A DNA stretch of 64,000 nt from Deinococcus sp. JMULE3 (GCF_013337115.1 NZ_SGWE01000004.1:2549501-2613500), one strand, 5' to 3'. Counted from the first letter of the stretch, positions 46,329 to 57,175 are shown. The notes: generated by a model not told the origin, from the sequence alone. A program made the numbers and translations.

Positions 46329-47503
46329 GCGTGTTCCTCGGTGCGGGCGAGTTCGTCGGCTTCCTGGAACGCGGCGCGGAGGTCGTCGGGGAGGTCGCCG
46401 CGTTTCTCGCGGTGGTAGCGTTCGTAGAGTTCCATGAGGCTCAGGCCCTCCCGTTTCAGTTCAGGCAGGGCGAGGTCCTCCTGCACGGCGTCGAGGTCCA
46501 CCGCGAGGGTGTTCGGCGCGAGGTTCAGCACGCGGTCCTTCAGGCCCGGCAGGGCGGTCCCGGCGGGGGCGCGCACGACGATCTTCAGCAGCCCGCCGAA
46601 GCCCTGGAGCTGCGTGAGGCGGCTCTCGACGTGCTCGAGGTCCACGCGCAGGGTGCGGAGTTCGCGGCCGCTGGCGAGCGGCAGGGCGTGGACGCGGGCG
46701 GGCCGTCCGGCTTCCACCTCGATCAGGTTCACCTGTTTCTTCTCGCCCGCCTCGCCGAAGTCGAGCTGGATGACGCTGCCGGGGTAGTACGCGGGGGGCG
46801 CATCGGACACCTGCTGCGGCTTGTGCACGTGCCCGAGCGCCACGTACTGCGCGCCGGGCGGGAGTTGCAGCCCGGAGAGGGTGTAGCTGTTCGTCAGGTC
46901 GAACTGCATGGTGCGCTCGCTGCCGCTGGGCACCGCGCCGTCCATGGTCGCGTGGGCCATGAGCATGTTCACGCTGCTGCCCGTGAAGCCCTCGCCGAGG
47001 CGGCGCAGGAAGAAGCCCATGCCCTCGCGGTACCGCTGCCGCCACGCGCCCGTGTCGCCGCCCAGCAGGTCGGCGGCCTTCACGAGTCGCCGTTCGGACA
47101 GGTACGGCAGCGCGCCCACGACCAGCCGCTCGCCGCCGCGCGTTTCGATGGTGCGGATCATGTCGGCCGGGTTCGCGGTGGGCTGCGCGACGACCTGCAC
47201 GCCCACCCAGCCCAGCAGCCCGGTCACGGACGCGAGCCGGGCGGCGCTGTCGTGGTTCCCGGCGATCACGACACTGGGGACGCCCTGGTCGCGCAGGCGC
47301 AGGAAGAAGTCGAACACGGCGTGCTCGGCTTCCGCGCTGGGGTTGGCGGTGTCGAAGAGGTCGCCACTCACCAGCACCACGTCGGCCCGTTCGGTGCGGG
47401 CCAGCGCGGCGATCTCGGTCAGGGCGTCGTGTACCTCGGGCGTGCGGTCGAAGCCGCGCAGGGAACGTCCCGCGTGAAAATCAGCGGTGTGAAGTACGCG
47501 CAT
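46325..47503 (-). CDS. sbcD: Nuclease subunit SbcD (Mre11-like)
   Basis: This 392-residue Mre11-type phosphoesterase has metal motifs HTADFHAGRSL (4-14), VSGDLFD (46-52), AGNHDS (86-91), MAHATM and ALGHVHKPQ. A C-terminal cap and SbcC-binding region follow. ATG 47503 is 7 nt after TATTTT (minus strand, leaderless) in a locally AT-rich patch. It is the first gene of sbcDC. Confidence 0.96.
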   Translation of the reverse strand: MRVLHTADFHAGRSLRGFDRTPEVHDALTEIAALARTERADVVLVSGDLFDTANPSAEAEHAVFDFFLRLRDQGVPSVVIAGNHDSAARLASVTGLLGWVGVQVVAQPTANPADMIRTIETRGGERLVVGALPYLSERRLVKAADLLGGDTGAWRQRYREGMGFFLRRLGEGFTGSSVNMLMAHATMDGAVPSGSERTMQFDLTNSYTLSGLQLPPGAQYVALGHVHKPQQVSDAPPAYYPGSVIQLDFGEAGEKKQVNLIEVEAGRPARVHALPLASGRELRTLRVDLEHVESRLTQLQGFGGLLKIVVRAPAGTALPGLKDRVLNLAPNTLAVDLDAVQEDLALPELKREGLSLMELYERYHREKRGDLPDDLRAAFQEADELARTEEHA

Positions 47504-47777
47504 AACGGAAAAAATAGCACGGAGGCCAAGGGTGTCCCGGAAGAATGGCCGCCCGCCGCCGCACAGGGGAGAGGGGGAGGTGCAAGCGGGTGAATATGCA
47601 CGACTGCATATGCATCAGGGTTGCTATGTGCAAAGCCAGCTCGCCGGAATGCTGGCGAAAGGTGTGCGCCGACCGCCTCCCGCGGCCACATCTGCAAATA
47701 AAAAGAATACCCACTTATAAGCATTCAAAGGGTCATTTATCATGTTGAAAACGCTGACTTACTGAAAAGATGAGCCC

Positions 47778-47900
47778 ATGTACAGCAGTGACCTCGACCT
47801 CATCACGAAAAGCCGCCTGACGGCCACAGGGGACGTGGCCCTCGCCCAGCGCGCGGCCCGCCGCCTGCCCCGCTGGCTGCGCCGCCTCACCCGCCGCTGA
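47778..47900 (+). CDS. Small basic protein (40 aa), unrecognised
   Basis: The ORF begins MYSSDLDLITK and ends in an Arg/Trp-rich amphipathic stretch (RRLPRWLRRLTRR). Nearly all third codon positions are G or C, as in real genes here. An AT-rich promoter-like patch precedes it and a perfect 10-bp terminator hairpin follows 20 nt after the stop. The SD is weak. A membrane- or nucleic-acid-binding peptide is plausible; function is unknown. Confidence 0.5.
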   Translation: MYSSDLDLITKSRLTATGDVALAQRAARRLPRWLRRLTRR

Positions 47901-47920
47901 AGCCACCGTCCGTTCCCCTG

Positions 47921-47957
47921 CTCCTCCGCGCGCCCCCTGGTTCGCGGAGGAGTCTCC
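47921..47957 (+). terminator. Terminator of the 40-aa ORF
   Basis: CTCCTCCGCG (47921-47930) pairs perfectly with CGCGGAGGAG (47943-47952), followed by TCTCC. Confidence 0.6.
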
Positions 47958-48217
47958 AGTTCAGGCTGATCGACATGACCACCTCCGTCCCAGTCGCTCC
48001 TTTCTGCTGGGGTCACGGTGCAGCGCCCAGAGCACCCTGGGGACCGTACTGGCTGGGATCGCCACCAGTTTCCTCCTGCTGCGCCAGACCGGCAGCACCG
48101 GGAAAAGGTGCGCATCATCAGGGCCTACGGACCGTCTGTCACGCTCCGCAGTGAAGCAAGCCGCCCGCGTGCAACGCTCACGAAACGCCCACCCGCGCAC
48201 CCTGGGATCAGCCGGGC

Positions 48218-48247
48218 ATGACCGGCACCCAGGAGGCCCCCCCATGA
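48218..48247 (+). CDS. Mini-ORF (9 codons) overlapping the Ig-like lipoprotein gene
   Basis: ATG 48218 reads MTGTQEAPP and stops at TGA 48245-48247, overlapping the lipoprotein ATG as ATGA. The lipoprotein SD AGGAGG lies inside it. Its own -10 is not obvious. Confidence 0.35.
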   Translation: MTGTQEAPP

Positions 48248-49212
48248 CTGCACGCACCGCTGCCCTGCCGACCCTTGCCATCCTGACCGCGCTGCTCACC
48301 GCCTGCGGCGGCGGCTCGGCCCCCCAGCCCACCTACACCCTGAGCGTGAACGTCCCCGCCAACCTGAAAGTCGGGGAGACCACCCAGCTCACGTACACCG
48401 TCAGGAACGCGCAGGGCGACACCGTCACCGGTCAGTCCGTCACCTGGACGAGCAGCGATCCGCAGATGGTCAGCGTGAACGCCGCGGGGCAGGCCACCGC
48501 CCGGCACCTGAGCCTGTCGCGCAAGAAGGTCACCCTGACCGCGAAACTCGCCAGTGGAGCCAGCGACAGCGCCGACCTGAACACGTACGGGATCGACGTG
48601 ACGCTCGGCGTGCACCGCGACTTCCTGGGCGGCGTCGACCGCGTCCGCCTGGCGGCCAGTGCCATCCGCTTCCAGCGCATCGACGGGACCGGGGTGGCCG
48701 CGAACACCAGCTGCACCTACACCGTGCCCGCCGGGGCGGTCGTCCCGCCGGTCTGCGTCGTGCCGGCGACCCTGCCCACCACGTCCGGGTTCGGCTACCA
48801 CCCCGGCGCGAGCATGGTGCCCGGCACGTACAGCGTGACCCTCAGCCTGGACGGACAGACGTACACCAGGAGCCAGTCCCTCGACCCGGCGAACGCCCTG
48901 CCGTTCGTGCAGAACCTGAAGGTCACCGCGGGCGGCACCACGCTGGGCGCGACCGGCACCACGGACGGGTCCGTGAAACTCGCCGACGTGTACATCTACA
49001 CCGACGCGAACACCTCCTACTCGACCAACCGCCTGGCAGCCAGCGGCAACCTGAACGTCAGCGGACCCATCCGCGAGGCCGGGTCCATCGCGCCCGGCAA
49101 ATACCACACGATCGTCAGCACATACGCCACGCTGCCCCCCAACCAGCAGGACGTGCTGCCGGACACCATGTCCTTCACGGACACGTACGGCCCCGACATC
49201 GTCGTCCCCTGA
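48244..49212 (+). CDS. Lipoprotein with bacterial Ig-like (Big2) domain
   Basis: This 322-residue lipoprotein has lipobox LLTAC (Cys20). A Big2-type domain follows (PANLKVGETTQLTYTVRNAQ, VTWTSSDPQMVSVNAAGQAT), then a beta-rich C-terminal half of unknown fold. SD AGGAGG at 48230-48235 fixes ATG 48244. A surface role is likely. The last codons and stop are part of a 31-bp tandem repeat. Confidence 0.82.
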   Translation: MTARTAALPTLAILTALLTACGGGSAPQPTYTLSVNVPANLKVGETTQLTYTVRNAQGDTVTGQSVTWTSSDPQMVSVNAAGQATARHLSLSRKKVTLTAKLASGASDSADLNTYGIDVTLGVHRDFLGGVDRVRLAASAIRFQRIDGTGVAANTSCTYTVPAGAVVPPVCVVPATLPTTSGFGYHPGASMVPGTYSVTLSLDGQTYTRSQSLDPANALPFVQNLKVTAGGTTLGATGTTDGSVKLADVYIYTDANTSYSTNRLAASGNLNVSGPIREAGSIAPGKYHTIVSTYATLPPNQQDVLPDTMSFTDTYGPDIVVP

Positions 49213-49277
49213 GCCCGATGGTACCGACATCGTCGTGCCCTGAGCCCGATGGTACCGACATCGTCGTGCCCTGAGCC
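49193..49277 (+). repeat. 31-bp tandem repeat covering the stop codon of the lipoprotein gene
   Basis: Two full units (49193-49223, 49224-49254) and a 23-nt partial unit (49255-49277) each contain the codons for DIVVP and a TGA. The first unit is the gene end; the others are untranslated copies. Confidence 0.9.
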
Positions 49278-49341
49278 ACCCGGCGGGGCGGGCGGATTCC
49301 GTCACAGGCGGACTGCCCGCCCCGCGCTATGCTGAGTGGCG

Positions 49342-51474
49342 ATGTCAGCTGCCCCAACCGAGGCGTTCCGCGTGACCGGCGGCGTGAATAAAGTGCGGTT
49401 CCGTGCCGATTCGGGCTTCACGGTCATGACTGCCCGCATCCGCAACCCCGAGGGCGAGGACCCCGACGCCACCGTGATCGGCGTCATGCCGCCCCTGGAG
49501 GCCGGGGACACCTTCAGCGCCGACGTGCTCATGGAGGAACACCGCGAGTACGGGTACCAGTACCGCGTGCTGAACCTCGTGCTGGAGGCCCAGCCTGCCG
49601 ACCTGTCCGAGGCAGGCATCGCCGCGTACCTGGAAGCGCGGGTGGGAGGCGTGGGCAAGGTCCTGGCCGGGCGGATCGCGGGGACCTTCGGCGCGGCGAC
49701 CTTCGACATCCTGGAGAGCGACCCGGACCGCCTGCTGCAGGTGCCGGGCGTGACGGCCAGCACGCTGCACAAGATGACGTCCAGCTGGTCGCAGCAGGGC
49801 CTCGAACGCCGCCTGCTCGCGGGGTTGCAGGGCCTGGGCCTGAGCATCACGCAGGCGCAGCGGGCCGTGAAGCACTTCGGCGAGGCCGCGCTGGAACGCC
49901 TGACCGCCGACCTGTTCACCCTGACCGAGGTCGAGGGGATCGGCTTCCTGACTGCCGACAAGCTGTGGCAGGCGCAGGGCGGCGCGCTGGACGACCCGCG
50001 CCGCCTGACCGCCGCCGCCGTGTACGCGTTGCAGCAGGCGGCGCAGCAGGGCGGGCACTCGTACCTGCCGCGCGCCCGCGCGGAGAAGGGCGTCGTGCAC
50101 TACACCCGCGTGACGCCCGCCCAGGCCCGGCTGGCGGTCGAGACGGCCGTGGAACTGGGCCGCCTGAGCGACGACACGCCTCCACTGCTGGACACGCAGG
50201 ACGCACTGCACGACCCCAGCCGCATCTACCTGCCGCCCACCCTGCGCGCCGAGAAGAAACTCGCCAGCCTGATCCGCACGCTGATCGCCACGCCCCCCGC
50301 CGGGGACGAGTGGACCGTGCCCAAAGGCGCGGCGAAGGGCCTGTCCGCCGAGCAGGCGGGCGTGCTGGACCTGCTTGGGGAGCACCGGCTGGTCGTCCTG
50401 ACCGGCGGCCCCGGCACCGGCAAGAGCACCACCACCCGCGCCGTCGCGGACCTCGCCGAGCGGCTGGGCCTGGAGGTCGGCCTGTGCGCCCCCACCGGCA
50501 AGGCCGCCCGCCGTCTGGGCGAGGTGACGGGCCGCACGGCGAGCACCATTCACCGCCTGCTGGGGTACGGCCCGGCGGGCTTCCGGCACAACCACCTCGA
50601 ACCCGCCCCGTACGACCTGCTGATCGTGGACGAGGTCAGCATGTGCGGCGACGGCCTGATGCTGTCGCTGCTCGCGGCGGTCGCGCCCGGCGCGCGGGTG
50701 CTGCTGGTCGGCGACACAGACCAGTTGCCCCCGGTGGACGCCGGGCTGCCCCTGCACGCCCTGACCCAGACCGCGCCCACCGTGCGCCTGACGCAGGTGT
50801 ACCGGCAGGCGGCCGAGAACCCCATCATCCGCGCGGCGCACGGCCTGCTGAACGGGCAGGCGCCGCAGTGGGGCGACCCCCGCCTGAACCTCACGGAAAC
50901 CGAGCCCGACGTCGGCGCGCGGCGCGTGGCGCTGCTCGTGCGGGACATGGGCGGCCCCACGCAGGTGCAGGTCCTGACGCCCATGCGCAAGGGCCCGCTG
51001 GGCGTCGAGATGCTCAACCACCACCTCCAGAGCCTCTTCAACCCCGGTGAGGGCGGCGTCCGCATCGGGGACTCGCACGCGCGGCCCGGCGACATCGTCG
51101 TGCAGACCAAGAATGACTACACCAACGAGGTGTTCAACGGCACGGTCGGCACCGTCCTGAAGGCCGACGGATCGCGCCTGACCGTGGATTTCGACGGGAA
51201 CATCGTCGAACTGGCCGGGGCGGAACTGTTCAACCTGCAACTCGGGTACGCGCTGACCGTGCACCGCGCGCAGGGCAGCGAGTGGGGCACCGTGCTGGGC
51301 GTCCTGCATGAGGCGCACATGCCGATGCTGAGCCGCAACCTCGTGTACACCGCCCTGACCCGCGCCCGCGACCGCTTCTACGCCGTGGGGTCCGCGACCG
51401 CGTGGCAGCGCGCCGCGTCCCGCCAGCGTGAGGAACGCTGCACCGCGCTGCTGGAACGCATCCGGGGCCGCTGA
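49342..51474 (+). CDS. recD2: RecD2-type DNA helicase
   Basis: This 710-residue SF1B helicase moves 5'-3' on single-stranded DNA. It has the long RecD2 N-terminus with helix-hairpin-helix repeats (VGGVGKVLAGRI, VPGVTASTL, VEGIGFLTADKL), Walker A TGGPGTGKSTTT near 353, DEVSM near 428, GDTDQLPPV, and the C-terminal LGYALTVHRAQGSEW motif. It matches the D. radiodurans type, found without RecB and RecC, and has a role in DNA-damage tolerance. ATG 49342 lies 8 nt after TATGCT (leaderless). Confidence 0.95.
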   Translation: MSAAPTEAFRVTGGVNKVRFRADSGFTVMTARIRNPEGEDPDATVIGVMPPLEAGDTFSADVLMEEHREYGYQYRVLNLVLEAQPADLSEAGIAAYLEARVGGVGKVLAGRIAGTFGAATFDILESDPDRLLQVPGVTASTLHKMTSSWSQQGLERRLLAGLQGLGLSITQAQRAVKHFGEAALERLTADLFTLTEVEGIGFLTADKLWQAQGGALDDPRRLTAAAVYALQQAAQQGGHSYLPRARAEKGVVHYTRVTPAQARLAVETAVELGRLSDDTPPLLDTQDALHDPSRIYLPPTLRAEKKLASLIRTLIATPPAGDEWTVPKGAAKGLSAEQAGVLDLLGEHRLVVLTGGPGTGKSTTTRAVADLAERLGLEVGLCAPTGKAARRLGEVTGRTASTIHRLLGYGPAGFRHNHLEPAPYDLLIVDEVSMCGDGLMLSLLAAVAPGARVLLVGDTDQLPPVDAGLPLHALTQTAPTVRLTQVYRQAAENPIIRAAHGLLNGQAPQWGDPRLNLTETEPDVGARRVALLVRDMGGPTQVQVLTPMRKGPLGVEMLNHHLQSLFNPGEGGVRIGDSHARPGDIVVQTKNDYTNEVFNGTVGTVLKADGSRLTVDFDGNIVELAGAELFNLQLGYALTVHRAQGSEWGTVLGVLHEAHMPMLSRNLVYTALTRARDRFYAVGSATAWQRAASRQREERCTALLERIRGR

Positions 51475-51645
51475 ATCGTTCTGCTGCCTCCCTCTCACGG
51501 AGGAGCAGCCTGACAGCGCGGCGTGACTGGACAGCGGGTCACCAAGTATGACAGTTCGCGGCGCCGCCGCCAAGCCCTACCCACCCCTCCGGGCGCACCG
51601 GCCTAGGGGTGAGATTTTTGGCATTCATCCCTTCATACTGACTTC

Positions 51646-53643
51646 ATGCGGTCCACCGAACGAACGCAGGGCGCCACCCTGATCGTCTCCCTGTTGCTGG
51701 TCATGCTGCTCCTCGCGGTGATCATGAGCGTCACCGCGCAGGTCACCCTCTCGACCCGCCGCTCCAGCAGCGACCAGGAAAGCGTCCTGCGCGCCCAGCT
51801 GGCCGCCGAATCCGGCACCTCGCTGGTCCAGGCGCGCCTGCGCGTCATGAGCACCCTGCTGCGCAGCGCGCAGTTCACCCCAGACGACACGCCGCTGGTC
51901 ATGGGCGACCTGGCCGCCCTGTGCGGACTGGGCAGCCTGCCCGCCGTCGCCATCGGCGCGGACGTCTGCGACCTGAGCGGCCTCAGCAGCGGCCTGAACG
52001 AGACCGGGGACGCCCGCGTCCGCCTGCTCGTGCGCGCCGTGAACGCCACGGCCTTCGCCGCCGCCGGACTCGACGGCAGCACCGACGCCAAACGAGCCGC
52101 CTACTGGCGCGAGATGTTCAGCGGCGCCACCGGCACCACCCTGAACGGCGCGCCCAGCGGCGCCGGGTACGCCGCCACGTACGGCCTGCGCCCCACCCGC
52201 CTGACCCGCAGCGGCCCCAGCGAGTACCGCCTGTTCTTCAGCATGCCCGACGCGCAGATCACCGGCACGGCCGGAACCACCACCCGGCAGGTCCGCCTGC
52301 GCGCCGAACAGTCCAGCCTGAACCTCGTGATCCAGCGGGCCTCCCTGGCGCCCAACGCCCTGTTCACCAACCACCACTTCGCCTCGGCGGCGGCGGAAGC
52401 GGCCGGCAACCGCATCACCTTCACCAGCCGCACCATGTTCAGCGGGCCGGTCCACACCAACGGCCAGTTCCGCTTCATCGGGAAACCCTGGTTCGGCGGG
52501 GCCGTCACCAGCGCCGGCTGCCCCGCCGGGCAGATCGTCAACCCCGGCACCGGCGACCAGTGCGCCGTCGCCCCCCAGCCCGGCGCGTACTTCGACTCGA
52601 CCTTCACGGCCAGCGCCGCCATGACCCCCAGCCCCGACGCGCCCACCCTCTGCTACGCCGGGAACCCCGACTGCGCCGGGAACCCCGACGTGGCCCCCAG
52701 CTTCCCGCAGGGCGTCACCTGGAACGCGCCCTTCGTGCAACTGCCCGTCAACGGCAACGATCAGGCCACCGCCGCGCTGACCGGCGGCGTGCTGATTCCC
52801 GGCAACGTCACGAACCTGCAACTGTTCCGCGCGACCGTCGGCGGGCAGGACAGCCAGCGCATCACGTACACCACCGACACCGGCGTGACCGTGAACCTCG
52901 CCGTGGGCGCCAACCGGAAACTGCGCATTCAGGACGGCAGCGGCAACTGGGTGCCCGCCGCCCGCGCCGCCGACGGCAGCATCGCCCCTGGCAGTCCCGC
53001 CTCGGACTTCAACGGCGTGGTGTACGTCAATGGCGCCGTGGCGAGCCTGAACGCCGGACCCGACCCGACCGTCCCCGCCGTCGCGCCCTTCAGCGGCCTG
53101 ACCCTGGCCGCCACCGGCAACATCAACATCACCAGCGACCTGACGTACGCCGATCCCCCCTGCAGCGGGCAGCACACCCGCAACGCCGACGGCAGCGTCA
53201 CCCCGGCCACCTGCGCGAACCTGACCGCCACGAACATCCTGGGTATCTACTCCAGCGCCGGCAACGTGAACCTGATCAGCCCGCAGGTCGACCCGACCTC
53301 CCGGCTGGGCAACGACCCGAAGATCCACGCGGTCATGATGGCCGGCGCGGGCGCCGTGCAGGTCAACGGCTACGGCACCGGTGCCCCCATGGGCAACGTG
53401 AACCTGATCGGCGGGATCATCGAGAACTACTACGGCGCGTTCGGCACCACCAGCGGCAACGTGCAGCAGACCGGGTACGGCCGGAACTTCGTGTTCGACC
53501 CGCGCACCCTCGCCGGTGTGGAACCCCCGTACTTCCCGACCTCGCGCACCTGGACCATGGCCCTGGTCACGACGCCCACCGGCACCACCCAGCCCCTGAA
53601 CCCCGTCGACCTGCGCGGCGACACCGTCTCGGAGGCCCCATGA
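51646..53643 (+). CDS. Large PilX-like minor pilin (ComZ-like candidate)
   Basis: This 665-residue protein has a type III-like leader (RTQG|ATLIVSLLLVMLLLAV) without Glu5, a long hydrophobic N-helix and a large beta-rich body with several Cys (CAGNPDCAGNPD). It heads four pilin-like genes joined by overlaps. The size and position recall ComZ, the large tip pilin of Thermus used in DNA uptake, but homology is not shown here. ATG 51646 lies 6 nt after CATACT (leaderless). Confidence 0.72.
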   Translation: MRSTERTQGATLIVSLLLVMLLLAVIMSVTAQVTLSTRRSSSDQESVLRAQLAAESGTSLVQARLRVMSTLLRSAQFTPDDTPLVMGDLAALCGLGSLPAVAIGADVCDLSGLSSGLNETGDARVRLLVRAVNATAFAAAGLDGSTDAKRAAYWREMFSGATGTTLNGAPSGAGYAATYGLRPTRLTRSGPSEYRLFFSMPDAQITGTAGTTTRQVRLRAEQSSLNLVIQRASLAPNALFTNHHFASAAAEAAGNRITFTSRTMFSGPVHTNGQFRFIGKPWFGGAVTSAGCPAGQIVNPGTGDQCAVAPQPGAYFDSTFTASAAMTPSPDAPTLCYAGNPDCAGNPDVAPSFPQGVTWNAPFVQLPVNGNDQATAALTGGVLIPGNVTNLQLFRATVGGQDSQRITYTTDTGVTVNLAVGANRKLRIQDGSGNWVPAARAADGSIAPGSPASDFNGVVYVNGAVASLNAGPDPTVPAVAPFSGLTLAATGNINITSDLTYADPPCSGQHTRNADGSVTPATCANLTATNILGIYSSAGNVNLISPQVDPTSRLGNDPKIHAVMMAGAGAVQVNGYGTGAPMGNVNLIGGIIENYYGAFGTTSGNVQQTGYGRNFVFDPRTLAGVEPPYFPTSRTWTMALVTTPTGTTQPLNPVDLRGDTVSEAP

Positions 53644-54092
53644 CCCGCAGCCCGAGCCCCCGCACCCAGGGCTTCACGCTGCTGGAACTGCTGCTGGTCA
53701 TCGCGATCCTGGGCATCATCGCGGGCATCTTCGGCTGGTCGCTGCTGGGCAGCCTGCGCGCCACGCAACTGCGCGACGCCGCCGCGCAGCTCGGCGCGGA
53801 CCTGCGCGCCGCCCGCAGCGCCACCCTGAAAAGCGGCCAGAGCACCACCGTCACCACCACCCCCAGCAGCGGCAGTTACACCGTCACGCGCGGCGCGGAC
53901 ACCCGCACCCTGACCCTGCCGGGCAGCGTGCAGGTCAGCGCCCAGACCGCCCCCAGCGTGCAGTACCGCGCGCCCGGCGGCACCACCGACGGCGCGGGCG
54001 TCATCTGGACGCTGCGCCACCCCGGCAACGGGAAACTCATGCAGGTCCGGATCATCGGCCTGACCGGGAAGGTCATCCTGAATGCGAACTGA
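53640..54092 (+). CDS. Type IV pilin-like protein (GspH/FimT type)
   Basis: This 150-residue pseudopilin has the prepilin site QG|FTLLELLLVIAILGII and a helix followed by a GspH-like beta domain. Glu5 is present. It is processed by prepilin peptidase and probably sits near the pilus tip. Its ATG overlaps the upstream stop by ATGA. Confidence 0.88.
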   Translation: MTRSPSPRTQGFTLLELLLVIAILGIIAGIFGWSLLGSLRATQLRDAAAQLGADLRAARSATLKSGQSTTVTTTPSSGSYTVTRGADTRTLTLPGSVQVSAQTAPSVQYRAPGGTTDGAGVIWTLRHPGNGKLMQVRIIGLTGKVILNAN

Positions 54093-54501
54093 ACCCCCCA
54101 CCGCCGGACTGACCATCGTGGAGGTCCTCGTCGGCGTGCTGCTGCTGAGCGTCATCGCCGTCGCCGTCCTGAGCCCCCTGACCAGCTTCTTCGGCCTGAC
54201 CCGCAAGAGCAGCCAGCAGGTCAGCGCCACCCAGCAGGCCCAGCAGGTCGTCGAGGCCATCCGCGGCGACTGGCTGAGCCGCCCCAACTACGACCAGCGC
54301 TGCGCGGCCGACCCCCTGCCCGCCGGGACGACCGTCACCCTGCACACCCTCGACCTGAGCGGCGCCGAGACCGCGACCGTACCGCTGAACGCAGCCTGCA
54401 CCGGCAACCCGCCCGACCCCAGCCCCGCGCGGCGCATCAGCGTGCAGGTCAGCGTGAACGGCACCACCAGCACCCTGAACGCGGACGTGGCCCGCCCATG
54501 A
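54082..54501 (+). CDS. Type IV pilin-like protein (PilV type)
   Basis: This 139-residue pseudopilin has the prepilin site AG|LTIVEVLVGVLLLSVI with Glu5 and a small beta domain with two Cys that may form a disulfide. ATG 54082 overlaps the previous gene by 11 bp. PilV-like position in the cluster supports a minor-pilin role. Confidence 0.85.
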   Translation: MRTEPPTAGLTIVEVLVGVLLLSVIAVAVLSPLTSFFGLTRKSSQQVSATQQAQQVVEAIRGDWLSRPNYDQRCAADPLPAGTTVTLHTLDLSGAETATVPLNAACTGNPPDPSPARRISVQVSVNGTTSTLNADVARP

Positions 54502-55313
54502 GGCCCCCACCGTCCACCCCCACGCAGGGATTCACGCTGATCGAACTGCTGATCGGTATCAGCCTGGCCCTGCTGGTCCTGTTCGCCGCGAGCAGCCTGC
54601 TGATCAGCAGCAGCCGCAGCGCCAGCGACCTGCAGGTCCGCAACGATCTGCTGCTCGAACAGCAGGTGGCGGCGAACTACCTGATCGCTGGCGCCCGCGA
54701 GGCCGCGTACGTGTACCCGAACGGCACCCCCATCAACCTGCCCGCGAACTACTCCACCACCCGCCCCGGCGGTGGCAGCTGGACCGTCGGGGGCAGCGTG
54801 CCCATCCTGGCGTTCATCCAGGCGCCCGAGCGGCCCGTCGCCGGGTGCGCCCTGACCACCGCCGACACCCGCCGCGCCTGCTACGTGTTCCGCGCGTACT
54901 ACCCGGTCCTGCGCGGCGACTGGACCGCTGGCGCACCCGACGAGGCCAACCCCGGCCCCGACACCAGCAACGACACCCGATGGGTCCTTGCCGAGTTCGC
55001 GCAGCCGCTGAACGCCGTCACGCCGCCCACCATCACGGGCGCGCTGAACCTCGCCGCCGCCGGACTGGACGGCACAGCCAGCCTGCTGCTCGACTACGTG
55101 CAGCCCGCCGTGCCGGGCCTGCCGGACCTGCTGAGCGCCGTCACGCCCGCGCCCCAGACTCCCGGTGGAGTGCGGGTCACCTTGAACCTCAGCCTGAACC
55201 GCGCCGTGCGGGGCCGCGACACCACCCTGCCCGCCCGGCCCGACGCGAACCCCGTCAACTGGGTGCAGCGCGTGACCGTCGCGCCACGCAACGTCGGCAC
55301 CCTGAGTCCCTGA
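54498..55313 (+). CDS. Type IV pilin-like protein (PilW type)
   Basis: This 271-residue pseudopilin has the site QG|FTLIELLIGISLALLVLF and Glu5, followed by a longer beta-rich body including CALTTADTRRAC (possible disulfide). It ends the four-gene operon and overlaps the previous gene by ATGA. A terminator-like hairpin lies 33 nt after the stop. Confidence 0.86.
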   Translation: MRPPPSTPTQGFTLIELLIGISLALLVLFAASSLLISSSRSASDLQVRNDLLLEQQVAANYLIAGAREAAYVYPNGTPINLPANYSTTRPGGGSWTVGGSVPILAFIQAPERPVAGCALTTADTRRACYVFRAYYPVLRGDWTAGAPDEANPGPDTSNDTRWVLAEFAQPLNAVTPPTITGALNLAAAGLDGTASLLLDYVQPAVPGLPDLLSAVTPAPQTPGGVRVTLNLSLNRAVRGRDTTLPARPDANPVNWVQRVTVAPRNVGTLSP

Positions 55314-55331
55314 CCCGCGCGGGGCGGAACG

Positions 55332-55340
55332 TGCTAGCAT
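55332..55340 (+). promoter_or_regulatory. Extended -10 promoter of pyrG
   Basis: TGCTAGCAT (TG extension, then TAGCAT) closely matches the tRNA promoter TGCTAACAT. Predicted +1 is at the CCC of 55346-55348. Confidence 0.55.
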
Positions 55341-55342
55341 GA

Positions 55343-55381
<39 letters not shown>

Positions 55382-55433
55382 CCGCCATCAGTGGGGTGGC
55401 CCCCCGGCGGGGGTCAGGCGCTCGCGGTCAGAC

Positions 55434-57074
<1,641 letters not shown>

Positions 57075-57087
57075 CCCGGCAGGGCAG

Positions 57088-57123
57088 AGGGGGCGGACTC
57101 GCAGGGCGGGACCGCCCCCTTCT
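57088..57123 (+). terminator. Terminator of pyrG
   Basis: AGGGGGCGG (57088-57096) pairs with CCGCCCCCT (57112-57120), followed by TCT. Confidence 0.75.
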
Positions 57124-57134
57124 GATGGGGGGTG

Positions 57135-57175
57135 GGGTGTGGGCAGTGGGAAGGGGGTTGTGGGGAGTGGGTCGG
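57135..57175. repeat. G/T-rich repeat related to the 43.5-kb inverted repeat
   Basis: GGGTGTGGGCAGTGGG matches 43518-43533 with one mismatch, and TGGGGAGTGGGTCGG (57161-57175) is identical to 43531-43545. Both sites lie between convergent genes. Confidence 0.6.

Larger units (their letters stand above)
47504..48217. other. 714-bp region with one small ORF and AT-rich patch
   Basis: Apart from the 40-residue ORF at 47778-47900 I see no convincing gene. TATGCA-cgac-TGCATA (47595-47610) is an operator-like inverted repeat. Positions 47690-47770 are strikingly AT-rich for this genome and probably hold a promoter. The stretch from 47953 to 48217 shows nothing clear. Confidence 0.5.

Noticed and set aside
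47504..47777. Several 60-100 codon ORFs on both strands upstream of sbcD
   Set aside because: Poor third-position GC, no SD or promoter alignment, and mutual overlap. None resembles a protein I know.
49193..49277. Possible CRISPR array
   Set aside because: The 31-bp units are contiguous with no spacers and include a coding end.
49278..49341. Search for the radiation/desiccation response palindrome upstream of recD2, and likewise sbcD and polX
   Set aside because: No sequence close to TTATGTCATTGACATAA was seen in these upstream regions.
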